Assembly (NCBI GenBank): GCA_033964015.1
Contig: CM066920.1
Location: forward strand, 8,523,912-8,587,911
Direction: 5' to 3'
Length of the DNA stretch: 64,000 bases
DNA from: Scolanthus callimorphus
Taxonomy: Eukaryota; Cnidaria; Anthozoa; Actiniaria; Edwardsiidae
The translations under genes were made by a program, and so were the position numbers. The stretch's first letter is position 1. Every line of letters begins with the position of its first letter. This document shows positions 1-12,200 of the stretch, in pieces. The notes beneath the pieces are model-generated. The model had not been told where the DNA came from, made no database searches, and saw only the letters and a program-made list of their open reading frames with translations.

Positions 1-30
1 GGTTTTTACTTAACCAATGTACTTCTTCAG

Positions 31-162
31 ATAAAAATGAGTGCACTGACGGATCTCATACATGCCCATCCAATGCCATCTGCATCAACGCCTGGGGCTC
101 CTTCACTTGTCGAGCTTGTAGAACCGGTTATCACAAGCCTCAATCCAAAAATATATGTCAAG
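31..162 (+). CDS. Exon: calcium-binding EGF domain 1
   Basis: The exon reads (G)DKNECTDGSHTC and ends CRTGYH.. with six cysteines. The D-x-N-E-C start is the calcium ligand motif, and CINAWGSFTC fits the consensus for Asp/Asn beta-hydroxylation. It is a 1-1 phase module between a CAG-like acceptor and the donor gtagga. The preceding exon is off the window. Confidence 0.85.
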
Positions 163-3100
163 GTAGGAATCATGTCGAACGAATTCTTTGTATCAATGAT
201 GTACTAAACATATAAAAGTAAATTTGGAGAGGATCGATTTTCAGTATTTTCCCTTTCGGCAGTTAAATCAGTAAGGATTCCCAGTCAACTCCGTAGGCTA
301 CGAGGACCTCACTGGACCCTCCCACTACTAGAACGATCTATTTTGTGGACTATCTTGTATAAGTTCTAAGTCGTTTGTAGGCGTCCAGTCATGCGATTAT
401 CATCCTCTGTCACGGCTAGGCTTACACCAGTGGCTGGAAATCAAAGCTACAACTCCGGGACCCAAAATTAACTATATATCAAGTTGACAGTTTTCTTCAA
501 GTCAGATCGCCTAGTTGCAAAAACTTGATCCTCAAAACATTTGTACTAGAGCGGATGTTGTCGCCAGAGATAAAAACAAATCTAGTCTTCTTGTCAACTG
601 TCGTCCACTACGGGGCCCTGGAATTGAATCACTCACTCGGACTACCTTTTAACCAACTGGAGCGATCGAGCGAGTGACATTGTCTCCCACTTTAAGTCAT
701 TTATTGCTATCGCTGAACTTCACTTGTCTTGACCTTACTAGACACGAATGAGTGCAACCGTCAAGGCCATGGATGCCAGCAGCTCTGCATCAACACTGAC
801 GGTTCTTACAAATGTGGGTGTCGAAGAGGGTACAGACTCAAGGGCGTTAAACAGTGTGAAAGTGAGTAAAAGAGATCCATTTCATGTGATTATTTATTGA
901 CTACGACGGATACAAGGGCAGTGGATCGTCAGAGGGGACTCATAGTGAAAATGATAATTATCCTCACAGCGTGTATTACTACTATTCCTGGACCTATTAA
1001 TGTAATATGTATGTTTTGACCAGATGTAAATGAATGCCTTGGAAGTCATGGGTGCGTCGCTCCAGCAATTTGTGTTGACACGGATGGTTTATATCGATGT
1101 GATTGTCCTAAAGGCTACAAGAAAGATGGCACTCACCGTTGTAAGGGTAAGAGACCTCACAAATCTTGTCAAGCAGCATGGCAGCTGAAGAAACAGAGTT
1201 TAGAATTTGACCTGCTACTGAAACTTTTTATGCACTTTTGATGTTAAAGAAAAGGAAGGTCCTCTCTCTTCTCTTTACTGACTTCATTGTATCTGCTGCA
1301 CTTCCTTTGTTTCTCCCATCTTCATGTTATCATTTTTATTACCCACACTGTACCGAACCCTTGGCATACCATCAGTTACATTCCTACATTTTCCCCTCTT
1401 CATGTCACCTGTTGCAATGTCATTTACTTTAGTTGAATACTACGACAATCCCGATTCAGTACCTCTGCATGTCATTGTGTTTGAGTTCGTATTCCCTCTG
1501 CAAAGCATCTCCTACATTCCTCATTTATCCCCTCTTCATCCCATCTGTTGCATTGCCATTTACCTTAGTTTAGTACCCTTTGTATTGCATCACAATCCCG
1601 ATTCAGCACCTCTGCATGTCATTGTGTTTGAGTTCGTATTCCCTCTGCAAAGCATCTCCTACATTCCTCATTTATCCCCTCTTCATCCCATCTGTTGCAT
1701 TGCCATTTACCTTAGTTCAGTTAGGTTTGTACCCTTTGTATTGCATCACAATCCCGATTCAGCACCTTTGTATGTCATTGTCTTTGAGTTCGTACCACCC
1801 AGCGAAGCGCCTCCTACATTCCTCATTTCTTCCCTCTTCGAGCCATTTGTCGCACTGCATTTACCTTAGTTGAGTGCCCCTTTGTATTGCATCTGTACTA
1901 ATCCCGATTCAGGACCTCCGAATGCCATTGTGTTTGAGTTCTTATTCTCTCTGCAAAGCCCTACATACCTCATATATCCCCTCTTCATGCCATCTTCTTG
2001 TCACTCAAGACAATGACGAGTGCGCTCCCGGTGGCATCAACTCCTGCGACAAGACTCGATCGACTTGCTTGAACAATGTTGGAGACTACTCCTGTCAATG
2101 TAAGGCAGGATATAAACAAGGCAGCACTGATAAGGAATGTGTAGGTGAGTGCATGACACAAAGTATCTCTGTGTCTCACCAGTGTCTTACTATATATGGG
2201 TTAGAGACTTTTTTTTAGATATTTTGTTTACAAATACACGTACTACGTGTTGGCAGTATACATCGGAAGGAGAAATTTTAATCTGAGTTCACTGCGTACC
2301 ACAGTAAAGAAATGGTTCCTAGTCGCGCTTAGAACTGTTTTCAGCCTGATGAAAAAAGAAACACTCCACATAGTTTGTCTTTTCGTCAACTATTGAACTT
2401 CCGAAGAGATTTGTTATGACAGCTTATCTATGTAAAGTGAAGGTCCTTATTCACGTCGATAACTCGTAAGAGCCTTCGGCTGACAAACCTAAGGTGGATG
2501 GCGCATCACTTTACCCCCTTTGTCTGTCAGAGCTCCATTTGATAGGAATAAAAAGCTATAAGCAAGCTACTTGAGACAGAGAAAAGACGATACGGTGACA
2601 GGTCCGGGATTCGAAATAAGGACCAAACTGCGCCACATAGTCGAACGTACCTGTGATGGAAAAGATTACGGGACTCACTCCCTTAACATACTTTTCACAG
2701 CTGTTAAATGTCCCGCCCTTCAACCCATCGACAACGGTTCTGTGAGCCCGAGCACTTGCACCTCATCGGGCGGGACGTTTGGAGGTGCTTGTTTCTATTT
2801 GTGTGATTCTGGATATCGAATCTCGGGTAAAACTCGCCGGCAATGCCAAGCTGACAAGACGTGGGATGGCTCTGCACCAACGTGCATCAAAGGTGAGAAT
2901 GGCAGTGGAAGTTGGAGGCGATATTCTCATGTTTAAGGTTACTGAGAACCTTCGCGCACGTGCTCGAAAAAACAATCATACACGTCCTTAGTTTAACGAA
3001 AACATATCGACCTATATATCGTTGGAAAGCTTATGGAATGGACTAGCGGGCTATGGCAAAAAGAAATACTTTTTTCATAAATGTAATTTTTTTAAAGGTT

Positions 3101-6100
3101 TTATAAAAAAATCGTCTGTGACATTTTCAAGAGATAACCCTGTCGAACAGCTCGACCTTGACTCCCAAGTAACACATTGTTTTAATCCTTAAAGGTGTTT
3201 CACAAAAACCGTGTCTGCGATTTTTAAAATTTTGCTTTGTTCAAAAGTTATCAAACTTTTAAATTTTGAAGGTCAAATTTTATTGAATTTTCACGCTCTA
3301 AAAATTTTAAAAGTTCATAACTTTTGAACTAGACAAAATTTAAAAAAACGCAGACACGGTTTTTGAGAAGCACCTTTAAGGATTAAAATAATATGTTACT
3401 TGGGAGTCAAGGTCCAGTAGTTCGACAGCGTTAGCTCGTGAAAATGGCACACCAAAATATTCAATCAATGCTTTAAAAAAAATTACAGATATCAAAAAGA
3501 GATTTCTTTTTGCCATAGTCCGCTAGTCCATTCTATAAGCTTTCAAACGATATATAGGTTGACATGTTTTGGTTAAACTAAGGACGTGTATTATTGTTTT
3601 TCCGAGGACGTGCCGCGAAGGTTCTCAGCAACCTTAACATTTATATTCAACTCATTCAGAACGTGTTGTACCGTCAGATTTGAAAATGTTGTAGCCCGCG
3701 GTGCGTCACGAGAGAAACTAAGAAGAACGAAATTCTCGTGTTAACCCAGTATAACATTTGATAACTATGGTTATTGATCCTAAAAACAGTGTTCATGATT
3801 TAATGCCCATGTTTTTGTATACCCTTCTGAGATTCTTGAGGCAGCGTTTTGACTGACCAAGCTATTTTTAGAAACAGTTTTATTTTGTTCAACGTAGGTC
3901 AGTTGTGGCAAGGCAAGAAGTCTGCTTAAAATAACCCACAAAAAATAACAGTGTTGCAACATGAGTAACAGTGTTGCAAAATGAATCAACGGCAATAGAA
4001 AACTGCTTCTAAAATAGCCAGGTCAGTCAAAATGCTGCGCCTGCATAGCCTAGTATGAGAGATAGAAGCTACTACTGATGGACTCCTGATAGTTGTGATG
4101 GTGCAGCATTTACAAATGCACAATTACGATAAGCGAGACTTGTGATGCGCATTTGAATAGATATGATTGAAACGATCACTTCTTGGAGCTTTTCTTTGCT
4201 GGGTCTAATGGCTGATTGCATTTTTAAACTGCACCGAGGGGGTTGAGGACCTACCGAAACTTTTCCAGGGGTTTTATTTTGGACTCTAGAAATTCCACGG
4301 GAGGGGGTGTGTCTGGAGATTGGAAATTCTAAGGGGGATGGGTTAAAAAGGTGACTTTCCAGGGACATTTTATCCAAAAATAGATTTTCCAGGGATACTT
4401 TGCCAGAATAATGGGAAATTCCAGTGGAGGGGGTCCTTTATGAGGGTGGAAATTCAAGGGGATGGGGTGTGTTTCACCAGTGGAAATTCCAGGGGAGGGG
4501 CCAGAATAATGGGAAATTCCAGTGGAGGGGATGGGGTCTGTTTCACGAGTGGAAATTCCAGGGGAGGGGGTCCTTTATGAGGGTGGAAATTCAAGGGGAT
4601 GGGGTGTGTTTCACGAGTGGAAATTCCAGGGGAGGGGCCAGAATAATGGGAAATTCCAGTGGAGGGGATGGGGTCTGTTTCACGAGTGGAAATTCCAGGG
4701 GAGGGGGTCTTTCTAAGGGAGGTCCTTAACCCCCCTGTGCGGTTTAAAAATGCGATCAGCCAATTTCTCGTTCCATGATAGTTATCCCGAAGCCGTGGAT
4801 CAGTTGCCCGTTTGACATCGAAGTAAATCTGAAGCCTGGACAAAGCACCGCTGACATCCGCAACAAGTGGAAGCTGCCGACATCCAATGTCAATCAAATG
4901 ACGGTTACCCCGGCAACGGCCACCGCTGACTTTCCCTACCCAGCAGGGGAGACAAAGATCACGTGGTCTGTGTCGAATTCAGCTGGTTCGGACAATTGCT
5001 CTATTTTAGTGACTGTCATAGGTAGGTTTTTATTGACCGCTCTTGCAATGTCATGTTCCGCTTTCCATCCAGCAAGTCTATTGCATCAGATAATGGCGAT
5101 ATGTATAAATGCATTACAATATCAATATTGAAAAATAAGATATTGAAAAAGTCGAGTACCTTTGGCTATTTTGGTCAGAATCGTGGACCTTGCATATAAG
5201 GAGGGCATTATGGACTAGACAAGCTATGATGTGTGACTCTTGAGGAGAGGTCTGAATATCGAATTGCGTAACAAATGTTGTATTGAGAAGTATAACGACA
5301 TTGTAAAAGTATTGATTGGGGGAGGCCATAGGTCTCTGAAAGACCCAGGAAGGTAAAGATAGACAGAGGCAAGACTGAATGGCCTCTCCATGGAGCACTC
5401 AAAAGACAAGAAATTCAACGAGAGCTACGAGGAAGGACCTGCCTTTAGGCATAGCACACATGCATTTTGGACGACGTGCAGTTTCGTCCTTTGTTTGGCC
5501 TACCTTTTCTATTCCCGGCCATTATTGCAGAGATAAAAAACAATCTAAATTCATTGGTTCATTACAGGTCAGAAAAACCTTGAGGCCATCCGACATGGTT
5601 GAGGGTCTTTCTTATCGTTTCAGACCAGGAGAAGCCTGAGGTGCACAACTGTCCATTACACCCAATCATGGTGTCGACCCATGGCTCTAGTGTCAAGGTC
5701 AGCACAATATCATTGATAAAAATCTTGTAGCGCAAAAGACCGCATCAAGGCAAAAACAAGAAACGTCTTACAGGAAAATATTCTTTTTTGCTGACTTCGG
5801 AGGAAGGTTGGCTAGGTACGGTTTGGTCCGGAATCGATTCCCGGCCTTGGCAGGGTCGTGGTTGAAACTGGTTCATACTGTGAGTTGAGCTTTGTTTTTC
5901 TATGTTTCACGTTAATCGGATGACACAATAAAACGATGTCACATCTCGCCTTCACTGCCCTACAGAGTTTCAGGGGGAAAATGAAAATGTCTGAGACCGG
6001 CTCCCCAGACTTGCAGCTTGTAAACTGAATTACGCTGAGTCTCAACGGCGCCACTGGCAGCCAAGCGGTCATAAGCACAGGCACTGAGGGTCGCCACTGC

Positions 6101-6173
6101 CCAGAGGGTTTATTATGTCCCCAGTGGTTCTTTGACGTTCCCCTGTTACTGAGTAGAGTAGAAAGGCGAGACG

Positions 6174-6205
<32 letters not shown>

Positions 6206-9200
6206 TGCAACACAGTCAACGTTCAACTCACAATATGAACCAATTTCGACTGAGACAAAGACAGAAAGAAAATTTTCTGTCCCGACCAGGAGTAGAACCC
6301 GGACCTAGCGCCGTAACACTGAACCAACCGGAAGAGAACTGCAGTGACAACCCTCAGTGTCTGTGATTAATGACCCCTTGAAACACAGGGATTTTTTGCA
6401 GAAACCCATCCATGGGAAAGGCTGAATTTCCCATGGTAGAAAAATGGGAAAAAAGTGTTTCACATGGCCATGCGTGTGCCCTGGCCGGAAATTCAGCTTT
6501 TCCCATGGATGGGTTTCTGCAGAAATTCCCTGTGAAACCCAGCGTTATTTAGCTTCCGAGCTGCAACATTCACAATAACTTTCAAGTATTTACATTCGGT
6601 GCATTATGGAGAATACACAGAAATGGCGTCCTAGGAATCGGCTGTTCCATGTCTTTTTTATAGCGGTAATTTCAAGGATTCACTTATTTCTCTTTGAAGT
6701 TGAGCTGGCAAGAACCGACATTTACTGATAACGTAGGCGTGGTCAAAGTGGACAAGACTCATTCACCTGGAGATGTCTTCCAAGTGGGAACAGTGCATGT
6801 TGACTATAGAGCGTATGACAAGCAGAAAAACTCCGCCGGGTGTAACTTCGCAGTCAGCGTCAAACGTAAGGGGCGGACAAAACTCAACTGTCAGCCATTA
6901 AGAACCCTAGACAATCACCCCTTTATTGTTTTCATTCGATATTAGAAGACGAATAGAAATCCTGAAATACCCATCTACAGGGGTTTCGATAATTATTGAA
7001 GTAGCAGGCTAACTTTTGGAAGTAGGCGGCTGGGTTTGGAGGCTCCATACGAAGGACTGAACCTTCTAGGGAGAACGGGGGCTTGTTCCCCGGGAAATTT
7101 TCTAAATTTCAGTAGCAGAAAAGGCGTTTTCCTGTGTTTTAAGGGAAGGTTTATTGTATATCCGTAAGTTGCCGGCGGTGAGCAGAGAAGTGGACGGCAG
7201 TGTACCGCCGGTAGTCGCCTTCTATTGAAACCCCTCCATCTTCAAATAAAGGTTTATTCTTCATTTACTGAATTCAATTAGACATGTCACACAAATCAGC
7301 CGATGGAAATGGATGCTTTTCTTGACTTGACTCGTTATCTCGCTTGGCTAACAAATGGCGGCTGACTGAGGCGCTTCATTTTACCGTTACCATCGTTATC
7401 ATCAACATTGTCATCTTGAGAACCTTCATCATCAACAGGCTGCCTATAATAAGCCTGTAAATTGTATGGGGGACGTTTGGTACACGTATTTCACTGCATT
7501 CATGTGCTTGGCCTGTATATTTGCAAAATCTTGCATATGCCTGAGGCTGTGCCAGCAACTTTTTTAAATCTAGCGTACGCCCCTGAAAGCTGTACCCATG
7601 ATAAAATACTCGTCTTGTACTTGTCTTCTAGGAAAAGGATGTCCTGATTTAGAAGGCCCCTTCAACGGCGCCAAAACGTGTACTCCTTTCAACGGAGGAC
7701 GATACTGCAATGTTCGGTGCCCGTTGGGTACTGTTATCTACAACAATCCCGCGCCATATGGATTATGGAGCTGCTGGAAGGGCAAATGGGATCCTACACC
7801 ACGTGTTCCCGACTGCGTAGGTGAGGAATGATAAGGGGAGAGGTCAAAACATCCGTACTTCTGTGGGTGCCCAATTTAGGGGGGTGGGGTAGGTGCCGGA
7901 GCCACCTACCTCTCAGAGCTGAATTTTAGAGCAAGCATCTCCTTAAATAAAATAGATATTAAAAAGGTGTATGCTCCAACGCTTTCCTCGCAGCGAGATA
8001 AGTCCATATGTGCAATAAAATCAGGTACCCCTAGATCATGCTCTGAGAAAATTACGTCTGAAAAAGGGGTATTGGGTACCTAAGGGGGTAGATGCCGGTA
8101 CCCACCACCTCCCCTGAACAAATTGGGCACCATTCGAGTACAAGTGTTTTGACCTCTTCCCTAAGTTAATAATGAGCTGGATAGCTGATTTCGACATCTT
8201 ACCCACCAACCAGGTGTCCCAGCAAAAAAGAACAAGAAGAACGTTTAATATTATCTGAAATTATATCGGCTTGAGGAATGGGCCCCGGGACCTACTCGGA
8301 TATGCAAATAACATTGCATCTTTTAAAGGGGTACTACGTCTACGTTTACGGGACGCCTTGTATCCATCCATCCATGCTTTTGTATAGCTCGTTCATATAA
8401 TGACAAACCGTGATGCCTGCATAATGCGAAAATCAGGGGGAACTCCTGCAAAAATGGAAAAAGTAGAAACCCACTCGCATACTTTCACGAGCTCTGCAAT
8501 CTGATTGGCTCCCCTAATAACTATTTACCACGTCTGCATTCTGACCCACAAATTGCAGCCGATTGAGATGCTCTGCGCCGAACTCTGAGATCACACTTCA
8601 TGAATTTGTTTTTCAGACGCCATCCCAATTCCAAACAAGGATGAAAAATGTCTGGACAATCGCGTACTTATGATGTTATCTATGAAAGCAAATAACGTAT
8701 CATTTTATTGTGGTGAGTATGAAGTACATCCAACACCCAACGGCAAGCGTGTCCATTTGGGGAATCGCTCCTTGGACTTCTTTCGTTGCGCCCATAGCTG
8801 TGTAGAGAATATTTACCTTCCAAACCATCATTGTTAAGTCTTTCTGTAATAAATGCTCTTAATACTAGAATCAGAATGACCAAACTTTTGCTTAAAATAT
8901 TATAACTTGGCCTCTGCCGCAAATCTCAATCCTTCTCTTGATACTGATCCTTCCTTTTTGGACGCCCAGCCTTAGAATTAATCTCTAAAGTTTGGAGAAA
9001 GTCAACCACCACCAGATTGCATGCCAAACGTTATGACCAACCATTCTGAGTCTTTTTGTACCGGTAGCCGTGTGTCCTACTGGTACCTACCAATCTAAAG
9101 GTGCATGCGTCCCGTGTCCCGCGGGTCAATACCAGGATTCCCAAAACGCCACAGCTTGCAAGACCTGTCCATCCGGGACATCGTCACATCCGGGAACTAA

Positions 9201-12200
9201 ATTTCCACAAGAATGTCGAGGTAATAAGTGATTGTTTATCATTTTGTATGCAGACTCTTTGTGACAGAAGGTTGCGCTTTAACGCTTAAATATATGAGAG
9301 TATATATATATATATAGGGAGAGATGAGAAGTGAGAACTTGAAGTGGGGATAGAAAATTTATTTAGAGCTTATGGATATTCCATTAGAATCCTATGATAT
9401 CTCTTTTTTCTGTAAATTGAGGACGAGATATCATAGGATTCAAGTATATTCAAAGCGTTCAGTCGGTAGATTCCGCCGAAAATAGCACTCAAAAAGGCGA
9501 TATCGCCCTCGTCGCTGCGCGACTCGTGCGATATCGCTTTTTTCGTGCTATTTTCTTAGCGGAATCTAGCCTCCTGAAGCTTTGAATAATCCTATAGTAT
9601 CGAATACGCTTGAGTTGTACTCCTGAATATGGCATACGCAAGTAATTCTAGGACTGGTTCACATGCGCGATTGATCCAACATCGATGAAGATGAAGGTTG
9701 TATGAAGCGCTCTAAACGGTGTGCAGTAGATGTGGGGTTGCAGTTTTATAAATGACTTGGATGGGTTTAGGATTATCCTGATAAACGCAAAGCCCGAGGA
9801 CATACTGGATTGAAAACAGAACCGATGCTGTTAAACGTCGTCTGACCGAGCTTATTGGCAGCTATCGAAGCACATGCCCCTTATGAAGTTTATATTTTAC
9901 AAACAAATACAATTAACCAAACCCGCAGGTAGCAAAGCTAATCTAGGCGGACAGGAAATCTATATGCATTCTATAACTGAAGTACTTATTAAAGTATGTG
10001 TGTTATATTCATCGGGATATAATTACTTTTCTCTTTAAAATGCTTCCTTTTCAGTCCTCTGCGGTGCCGGTAAATTCTCTATCGACGGTCTTGAGCCTGG
10101 ATGCCAACTTTGTCCAGCGGATACTTATCAAGACCAGACCCAGTCTACTTCGTGCAAGTCTTGTCCACAGGGAACCACTACCCTGACAGTTGGCAGCTCG
10201 AAATCCTCGGATTGTGGAAGTACGTAAGTTCGGTTGGAGTGCTATGTGGTTGAAAATCTGATCTATGATAGCTATGAATTTTCAGTGGGTTTGATTTTTC
10301 TTTTCCGTCAGTCAAACCATCTAGGCCAATCACGTCCTTGCCCTGTTTCGCCATGTGCAGTTAACTGGGTTTTCGTCGCGACAGAAAGCCAGTCGACTGC
10401 ACTAGTAACAAGGCAAGGACCTGATTGGCTTAGATAATTTGAAAGTTTGACTGTCGCAACAGAAAAAAATAAATCCTAAACCCGAAGCGACGTTGCGCAG
10501 AGAGCAATAAACATATAACAAAAAGGGGGCTTTGCTTTCAACTCAAGTTCCCTCTGCCGATGGGGACTGACACATTTTAAGGTGCTCTTTCTGGCGCTTG
10601 TGATGTTTTTTTAATTAAGAATTTTGGACTAGTATATGATGCAAATATTTTAACACTCAACTGAACCAATCTCCAAAAATCAAGAAACTAGCGTAAGACA
10701 TGCTCCTTCTCGCAGGTCTACCGGTCATCACTCAAGTGACACCTGTCAATCAAACGATTGACGAGGGCCAGTCTGTTTCCATGAGTTGCTATGCAACAGG
10801 AATACCCCAACCTGCCATTGACTGGACGTTCAGGAAAGTAATTGACCGTAAGTACCAAGACAACTTCATGTTTTTATTGATTGCCATGCTTTGTTATTGT
10901 TGTTGTGATCCCCATTGCTCAGGGGCACAACGACAGGGGCATCCCCGGATCTCTAGACAAGTTAATCAGTATCAGAGCAGTATCATTGTGTAGTGAGTGC
11001 TGTGCTTGTTTAGCGTCCCTCGCGTTCTGGTTAAGTGTAGTGAGAGAAGGGAGCTCCATATGAAAGACCTGAAACACAGGAGAAATGACGAATCACTTCG
11101 ACCCATGATGACACAAGGTTCGAAACAGCACAGAAAAATCCCCACTGCCCCGACTGGGAATCTCGAACCCGGTGCACAGAGGTGAGAGGCAAGCGCTATA
11201 CACGCTACGGCACCTGTGCTTCCATGTTCCTGCAACTTAGAGGCGTTACGCTATAGGATCACACTAGTTCTTGGATCGATCACTACCTCATTCGAGTTGG
11301 TTCGACTTTAAATCAGTGACTTCATTCGATTTGGTTCGCTTTCATTCGATGAGCACTAAGCAGAGCTAATCAGACTACTTCCCAAGATAGTCAAGTTAGA
11401 GTTCTGTAACATCTGTCAAATGAAAATCGATTAAGCCATCTTTGCCCTAGCATCCTAAGCCGTGCACATCCGTATCTTTCTCAAGAGCAAAACACACGCC
11501 TGACGAATGTCCTTAATTCGTAAGATGAGCAATATTGGATCGAAGGCGCAGTTGATATGAAATAACGCCTCGACTGTTAGACCTGTCGCGTAAAGAGAAG
11601 AACCGCTCGCCCAAGTATACAGTGAACGGCAGGTAACAGCAAAATACGTTAGAAAAAGATTTGCTGCAACAACGATAAGGCTAAATAGCGTTCGCTTTTA
11701 CTTTGCCAAGTTCAGTGGCTGATTCTGTCTGTTCTGTTCTTCCTTCGCTGCTACGCGCATTTTGATACTTTTAAAGCTCTTATAATAGCAGATTATGGTG
11801 ACGAACATGCAAGAATAGCCCCAAGCACATTAGGTAGAGTGCCGCAGAAGAAAAGTCTCCGAGGCGTATGAAAGAGACCCACGAAAGAAGCCGCATATTG
11901 CAACAATCGTAAGCAGTGTTCGAAACTTCGTGACAGTTGAATGGTATCTCACATATAAATGAATAGAGAAATATCTATCCACACTTATAGCTGTAGATGA
12001 CAATAACGATGCCGAAGGAGGTATAAAATTTTGTCAAAACAACCGTGACATAGCCCCTTTAAGCTCGACTATTTCGCAAATCCTTGGGTCCTTCAAGATG
12101 TTCAAAATCACAAATGTCATAGAGGTTGGTTGAGTTATAAGAGCCGTTGCCAGATCGGAAATGCACAAGTTACAAATGAGCATATAAGACGGAGCACGCA

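Noticed and set aside
1324..1873. Open frames rich in hydrophobic residues
   Set aside because: They lie in an intron between two EGF exons and follow the 150-bp tandem repeat.
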